From Nectonema munidae (Eukaryota; Nematomorpha; Nectonematoida; Nectonematidae): DNA of 64,000 nucleotides. This document shows positions 58,431 to 64,000 of the stretch, in pieces. Both the position numbers and the translations under genes were made by a program. How positions within the stretch are numbered: the stretch's first letter is position 1; every line of letters begins with the position of its first letter. The notes below the pieces were generated by a model. It saw only the letters and a list, made by a program, of their open reading frames with translations. It had not been told where the DNA came from and ran no database searches. The stretch is taken from the NCBI GenBank assembly GCA_030549495.1, contig JAUIRK010000813.1, positions 124,001 to 188,000 on the forward strand. The letters are read 5' to 3'.

Positions 58431-60553
58431 AGTCGTATTTGCAAGGAAGTCGTTATAGAGGGGTTTTACTTTTTTAATAAAAAAAATAGTTACTACTATA
58501 TTACGTTCGTAATAGGAACTTACGAGTTAATTTACTTAAAACAAAACATGGAAAAGCAATGGTTTATTGAAAAATAATTTAAAAAAAAACATCTATTTTA
58601 AATTGTTTTGCTAAGGAGTTGTTCATGTGATTGAGAGCTTTTGACATTAAACTAAGTAATGTTTCATCTTGTGATTGGAGAGCTCTATCTCTGATCTTCT
58701 CAAGGTAAATCATTGTTGTTTTTTTGTTGATTATTTGCTCTTCTATCAATTCATTATTACCACAATCTTCTTCATTATCAGAAAGATGCTCTCCTCTAGC
58801 TTCAGATCTATTTTTTCTTCCGAGTCAGTTTCACTTGTAGCTAAAGGATGTATGGCCGAATCGGACTCAACAAAGTTTTTCCACTCAGTTTCTGACATTA
58901 AATTGAGTAAATCATCCATGATAAAATTTTCTTCTTGAGGTAAAACTTGATTATAGGTAAAACCACATTTAGCAAAGCATTTTTAATCATCACAGGTGTT
59001 ACCGAATCCCATGAATCTTTCAACCAGGTTATTGCATAAAGTATACTGACCTGAGCCGCAATTTCTGACACGTTTTCCGATTCATCCATTTTTAACAAAA
59101 TATGTCTCAACAGCTCCTTTCTGTAGTAAGATTTTACTGTCTTGATGATTCCTGCATCGCAAGGCCGAAGCCGAGAAGTTGTGTTTGGAGGAAGATAAAC
59201 TAACTTCATGTTCGATAAAGAAGAATAAGAATGAGCGCTACAATTATCAACAAATAAAATTATAGATCTTGATTTAACTTTCATTCGATTGTTCAGCCGA
59301 TTAACCCAGTCTGAAAAGATTTGACTATTCATCCACGCTTTTTTGTTGTGCTTATATTCGATAGTAAGTAAAGATGTTGAAAGGCGACAGAAACAACTGG
59401 GATTAGCTGAACGTCCAATCACCAGAGGAGTCAATTTTTCACTAGATGCGCTGCAGCATAAAAGAACAGTTAACCTATTTTTTGAGTTTTTGACCCCTTT
59501 ACAACTTTCACCTCTCATCACTTGCGATTTGTTAGGCAAGGCACGAAAAAATAGAGCCATCTCATCTGCATTGAAAATGTCATCTAGCGAATATCCAGCA
59601 CATAAAGACATCAAACGTGAAGACCAATTTTCAATCGTTTCTTCACTTACGCTTGCACTTTCTCCAGATAAAATGAAGCAAGAGATATTATGCCTTTTTT
59701 GAAATCGATTAACCAACCATTTGAAGCAACAAAACTTTCTAACTTCAGATCTTTAGACAGTAGAAGTGCCTTTTCTTGAATTAGCTTACCTGATATAGGA
59801 ATATTTTTTACTCTTGCCTAACAAAACCACTTGAATACTAACTTGTTCAAACAATCATTTTCTGTTTCTTTCAGTTTGGTAATCTTCATTCTAGGATTCG
59901 AGCGATTCTCCCATAGTTCTCTCTATTTCGGATAATATTTTGAACTTGAGTTTGCCCACACTCATTTATTAGCGATATGCAAATACTTCATGCCTTTATC
60001 ATATTCTTCGATGACTTCTACTTTTTGTTTCAGACTCTTGTGAAAACCTTTTTTTCCCAAAGACATGAAAAAGTAAGCGTTGATAATGTGAAGACAGAAT
60101 GAAGGTAAGTTAGTTAGATTGAGAATCAATATGAATTAATTAAATTTTCATTAGAAACAGGTGAGTTACAAACCACAGGTCGTAATGCATAATAAACATG
60201 GTCAATTGTAATAAAATTAAACAAAAAATTTCTAATATCATACACACTCATACATCAGACACAATAAGAAACAATTCATGCGCATCAAATTCACATAAAT
60301 TCGTTTGCTAGTTTCAATGATTGATTACATATTAGGCACCTTTTTACATACCTACATGCGATAACATCATTTTCTTTCAATATAAGGTTGTCATCTTAGA
60401 GAATATTCATTAAACAGTAGAATGAGCATAAAACTTCCGGTCGCATCTGAGGGGATAGGTAAGTCGTCTAAGAGGGGTAATTTTAATGTAAATTCATGTC
60501 TGCACAGAAGATAAAGTCGTATTAACGGGGAAGTCGTTATAGAGAGGGGTTAC
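58431..60553 (-). mobile_element. Tigger/pogo DNA transposon
   Basis: The right end, gtcgttatagagaggggttactgta at about 60530-60554 (core agtcgttatagagaggggtt), is a standard Tigger terminus. The sequence at 58431-58475 (aagtcgtatt, then gtcgttatagaggggtttta) matches the right end, but in the same orientation and not inverted. The transposase lies between on the minus strand. The left boundary is therefore uncertain. Confidence 0.7.
58898..60066 (-). pseudogene. Tigger/pogo transposase, catalytic frame intact
   Basis: ATG near 60066 begins MSLGKKGFHKSLKQKVEVIEEYDKG, split over MSLGKKGFHKSLK and VEVIEEYDKG, the N-terminal helix-turn-helix. TQVQNIIRNREN follows in another frame, then IPISGKLIQEKALLL and FVASNGWL, the CENP-B type second helix domain, with stops. 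The frame 59716-58898 (272 codons) holds the DDE domain: IFNADEMALFFRALP, LLCCSASSEKLTPLVIGRS, ILFVDNCSAHSY, LVYLPPNTTSRLRPCDAGIIK. The three catalytic Asp residues (NADE, FVDN, PCDAG) are all present. The C-terminus has ITWLKDSWDSVTPVMIKNALL. Broken only in the N-terminal third. Confidence 0.88.
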
Positions 60554-61604
60554 TGTATAATGGATTAGTATTTTCTCTAATCTAGAATTACATAAGTACA
60601 ATAAGGTATAATATATTGATTACACTCAAAAGTAACTACAATTACTGAGAGAATCTGATTTTTGTGATTCTACAGGTCTAATTTTAATCAGAATCGGCCC
60701 TAGGGTGTGCGTGCACAACACCTTGACCTAAATATGATTGATATTTGTATAGGAAAGGTTATATATATTAATATAATTTACATAATTCAGTCTAAATAAA
60801 ATTTCCCCCATATTGATTCACCTGGATCCACGACTCATAGTTAAACTTTGTATTGATTTACGAACTTTTTGATCAAAAGATATGATATATGCTTTCTAAT
60901 TAGAAAACTACATGCAGAATTAATGCCTAACTCAGAAAATAACAAATATTCTATCTAATAAGAAAATATAAATATAAATATAATGGAATTAGGAAATTAT
61001 AAATGTATTAGTCAAATATTTTGGATTAAATTTAGCAACCCTAACTTTAGAGGAATTAAAAATTAGCATATAATCACAAAATAAAAAATTTAGTAGAACA
61101 AAGATGTAGAAAATAGATAATTTAGAAAAAAATTATATAGTCTGACAACACAGATTTTGCAGTAATAACAAAGCTTTTTTATTATCACTTAATAAGGGCC
61201 ATTTTATAAATTTGAAAATAAAATTAATAAAAAAAAATTAATTTAAAATTTTGTCATTTTAAAATTGTCATTTAAATTTAAATAGTGAATAGATCATAAA
61301 AAATAAATAATTTAGATCTCTCTACCATTTTATCTACTCTACATAATTAGCCTTTGTATAGTCCAATTACGTCTAATCAAATCTTGAAGTTACCTTTTTT
61401 TTGGGAATAACTAATTTATGCAAATCTCAAATATTGGAGCCAACTTCATTAAAATTTCTTCATAAAAGTATTCTTGCAATTAAAGTGAAATCTCCATCGG
61501 ACACCCTCTGGATTGTCCAAAAATTCGGCCTTCGGTAACCTTCCCAGAAAGACATTTATTTATTACTACAAAGATCAATATTGTCGACGTACAATATATG
61601 AGCC
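60554..61604. other. AT-rich intergenic DNA, no gene seen
   Basis: Low-complexity AT sequence. At 61495-61545 there is a less AT-rich patch (ccatcggacaccctctgg), not recognised. The target duplication of the next hAT starts at 61605. Confidence 0.55.
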
Positions 61605-63357
61605 TAATAGGCTAAGGTGACCAGATGTCCCGCTTTTGGCGAGACAGTCCTTATTTTCAACAAATTGTCCCGCGAAATTTTAAAAAAATCACGATTTTAG
61701 AAAAGAATGCACGACAAGCCAGAAAATGGCATGATAAACCGAAGGCAATATAAGGTTTTCGATGAACATGTGAATACTTCGCCAGGATATGAATGTCATA
61801 TTATTTTTGTTAATTTTATAATTGTCAAACTTTAATAATAATAATTGTTGAAAACTGATTATAGAGAACTATTACACATTTAAATTATATGGTTCTCTTT
61901 GTCCGTCTTTTGTCGAAGTTTTTAATTTTTGCAGGTAAATCAATTTTTAGTTTGGTAAAAATAATTATCACTATTTAGAATTGTTATTTACTTGATTTAT
62001 TTATTGGTTTTAAATTTTTTGTTTTAGCATTTTTAATATTTTTATCATCAATAAAAGGTAAATAAAAGATGATTGCTCGAAAAGTAACAAAAAAATGAAA
62101 ATTTCGAGTTTGTAATAAAAATTGTGAAAAAAATAATTTTCAAAATATATTACTTTTTAAAAGTGTTTATCAATATACGTATGAAAAACTCTTTCTTTTT
62201 TAAATTAAAAATGTTATTTATAAATTAGATTGATAAAAAAAATTTTTAATTTTTTACTTGAAGTACAAAAAATAAATTCTTATAAAAATATATTCTTATT
62301 TCTATATATACGCTGTGCGCGTTGAAATGCGAATTTTGCGAAACTGCAGGAGTCGAATATCAGATACTTGGATACAGTAAAACGCGCTGGTTAGCTCTTT
62401 TGCCAGCTATGGAAAGAATTTTGAAAATATATGATCCCTTGAAATCCTACTTTCTATCACAGGATAAATGTCCTAGAATTTTAGAAGAGTTTTTTGAAAA
62501 AGATTCTTCTAAACTTTGGCTAGAGTTTGTACACAATCAGCAGCTCTTTTTAAAAATGCTATAAAACTTATTAAAGGTGACAAAATTTCGGTAATCGAAG
62601 TGGCAAATGAAGTTAACAATTTAAAATTTCAGTGCCGAGGGGTTAGTCATTACAATGATATTGAACATTTTCATTGGGTTACATTGAAACAAGAACTTAA
62701 ATGGAATGATGTGCAAAAATCATTCAATTATATTACTCAAAATTTCCCATCTAGTAATATTTCAGAAAATGATCTTTTTAATAAGGTATCATTATTAAAA
62801 AAATATATTGATAATGAAAAAATTAAATTTTGGGCATCAGCGAAAATCACGATAGAGAAAAAAATGGTTGGAAGCATTTCATCATTTTGAAGCAAACCAT
62901 ATTCCATACAAAAATGCACTGAAGAAGGTAGTGGAATATGCACTGTCCTTACTCACCAGGAACTAATGCTGCAACTGAACGTCTTTTTTCTACGGTGAAT
63001 AAAGTATGAAAATCAGAAAATCATAATTAAGTGTTGAGACTTTAAAAGCCATTTTATGTGTGAAATATAATCCAACGAGTTCCTGTGAAAAATTTCATAA
63101 TTTTAAGAACGTCATGAATCAACTAAAAAGAATTCACTCAAATGAGAAATATGCAAAAGAATAAATAATACTATACATATTTTTGTATATATTAAATTTG
63201 TAAATTGTACTTATGTTTGAAAAAATATATTACAATACTATTTTTGCCTTCTATGAAATTTTTTGTTGCTCTATATAGACCAAATTTTTAATCAAGAACC
63301 GCATGTTAATGGTGTTCCCCTTTACCGATGTTAAAATGTGGTCACCTTATACTAGGC
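61605..63357 (+). mobile_element. hAT transposon with near-perfect target duplication
   Basis: The element (61613-63349, 1737 bp) starts TAAGGTGACCAGATGTCCCG and ends with the inverse of TAAGGTGACCACATTTTAAC. It is flanked by taataggc (61605-61612) and tactaggc (63350-63357), 8 bases with one difference. A transposase relic on the + strand occupies the right half; the N-terminal half of the gene is missing. Confidence 0.88.
62310..63165 (+). pseudogene. hAT transposase relic, C-terminal half
   Basis: The frame 62322-62564 reads VEYQILGYSKTRWLALLPAMERIL, then LKSYFLSQDKCPRILEEFF, matching the hAT phrase S.TRWLSL.PA..R.L. The next frame, 62516-62890, has HNQQLFKNAIKLI-type sequence and ISENDLFNKVSLLKKYI. 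Near 62945-63040 is ALSLLTR, then TERLFSTVNK and LSVETLKAILCVKYN, the dimerisation end with one stop. The catalytic DDE first half and the finger are absent. Inactive. Confidence 0.8.
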
Positions 63358-64000
63358 CTAATCTAAAAAACGTAGGTATGGCCTAGAGAGTTTATATTAA
63401 ATATTTGTAGACTTATCTGTTTATTAATGTAATTGTACCATTTTTTGGCAATTAATAATATAAATAAAATCTTGGTGTTAGGAAAGAAACGTGTGATGTT
63501 ATATATGCTTTAACATTTTTTAATCAATGTATAAAACAGACAAAATAATAAAATTAAACCAAATAATAGGAAACAACTTTATTTACATAAAAATCTCATT
63601 TTATTTACAAATTCTTCTTTTAAAGTTGTGTACATTAAAAATTTAATTATAAAACTATAAGAATGTATCTACAAACTTTTCTAGTTAAGACAACTAATTT
63701 TTTTTTCTGTACATATTATTAAAACAACTGTCCCTCATACGCCATTGTCCATACCTCTGTTTTCTTTAGTGAAACTTTTCCAAAATATGACAACTATTTC
63801 AAAAGGTTAGGTGACACTCGGATTCGTTGCTCTGACACTTCCCTGCTTAAAATAAAATTTTAATCATTTGTTTCTAATAGCAAAATAAAACTATTTTAAA
63901 CCTATAAGTTAGTTTTCTAATTAATTAGGTAAGAAACAAAAAAAATAAACTAATTAACAGGCTGTCTAACATTCTATCTAACTAACTATTTGCAGTAAAA
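63358..64000. other. AT-rich DNA at the window edge
   Basis: No frame or repeat recognised. A 3' UTR of a gene outside the window cannot be excluded. Confidence 0.5.

Noticed and set aside
59343-59702. 119-codon + strand frame
   Set aside because: It is a shadow of the Tigger catalytic frame on the minus strand.
1-64000. CRISPR arrays, bacterial operons, rRNA genes
   Set aside because: No regularly spaced repeat-spacer structure, no ribosomal RNA sequence and no tightly packed co-directional genes were seen; the DNA is eukaryotic.

Overview
This window looks like nuclear DNA of an AT-rich animal, most likely an arthropod and possibly a parasitic copepod such as a sea louse. The organism is an inference from the transposon mix and protein style, not from a diagnostic marker. 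Only three genes look like intact host genes. They are CCDC77-like (coiled coil, centrosome-associated family; 15432-16622, +), SRBD1/Tex-like (39097-41394, +) and ZW10-like (kinetochore and vesicle tethering; 50596-52779, -). All three are read here from a single uninterrupted frame, although their vertebrate counterparts have many introns.

Nearly everything else that can be named is mobile DNA. From left to right: a tRNA-derived SINE (59-243); a decayed Tigger/pogo element (345-2672); a piggyBac-like fossil split by a Ty3/Gypsy LTR retrotransposon with 5-bp target duplications (4543-8437); a ZBED5-like hAT fossil (9190-10001); a hAT with 8-bp target duplications (13888-15161); hAT scraps and a long hairpin element (17370-19228); a small hAT derivative (23177-23585); a decayed gene of a repeated arthropod family (24142-25760); a full-span ZBED5-like hAT (29173-31417); a hAT MITE (32709-32920); a BED-finger hAT nested in a GGAGTCGG-type repeat (33490-36890); a small MITE and a SINE (41716-42417); a nearly intact piggyBac with TTAA flanks (44326-47465); a decayed gene of a second unnamed family (47858-49765); a second GGAGTCGG-type repeat filled with two hAT fossils and a SINE (53034-55900); a Tigger with an intact catalytic frame (58431-60553); and a hAT with near-perfect target duplications (61613-63349).

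The DNA between these is AT-rich and low in complexity. It holds a 215-bp-period tandem repeat (12430-13018), direct duplications, and a scattered short motif around ggaattgcaaaa seen at three places. There is no sign of an operon-like or defence-like system. The host genes are not functionally linked by position. The most informative structures are the nested insertions, the piggyBac copy with a probable intron, and the two unnamed protein families.
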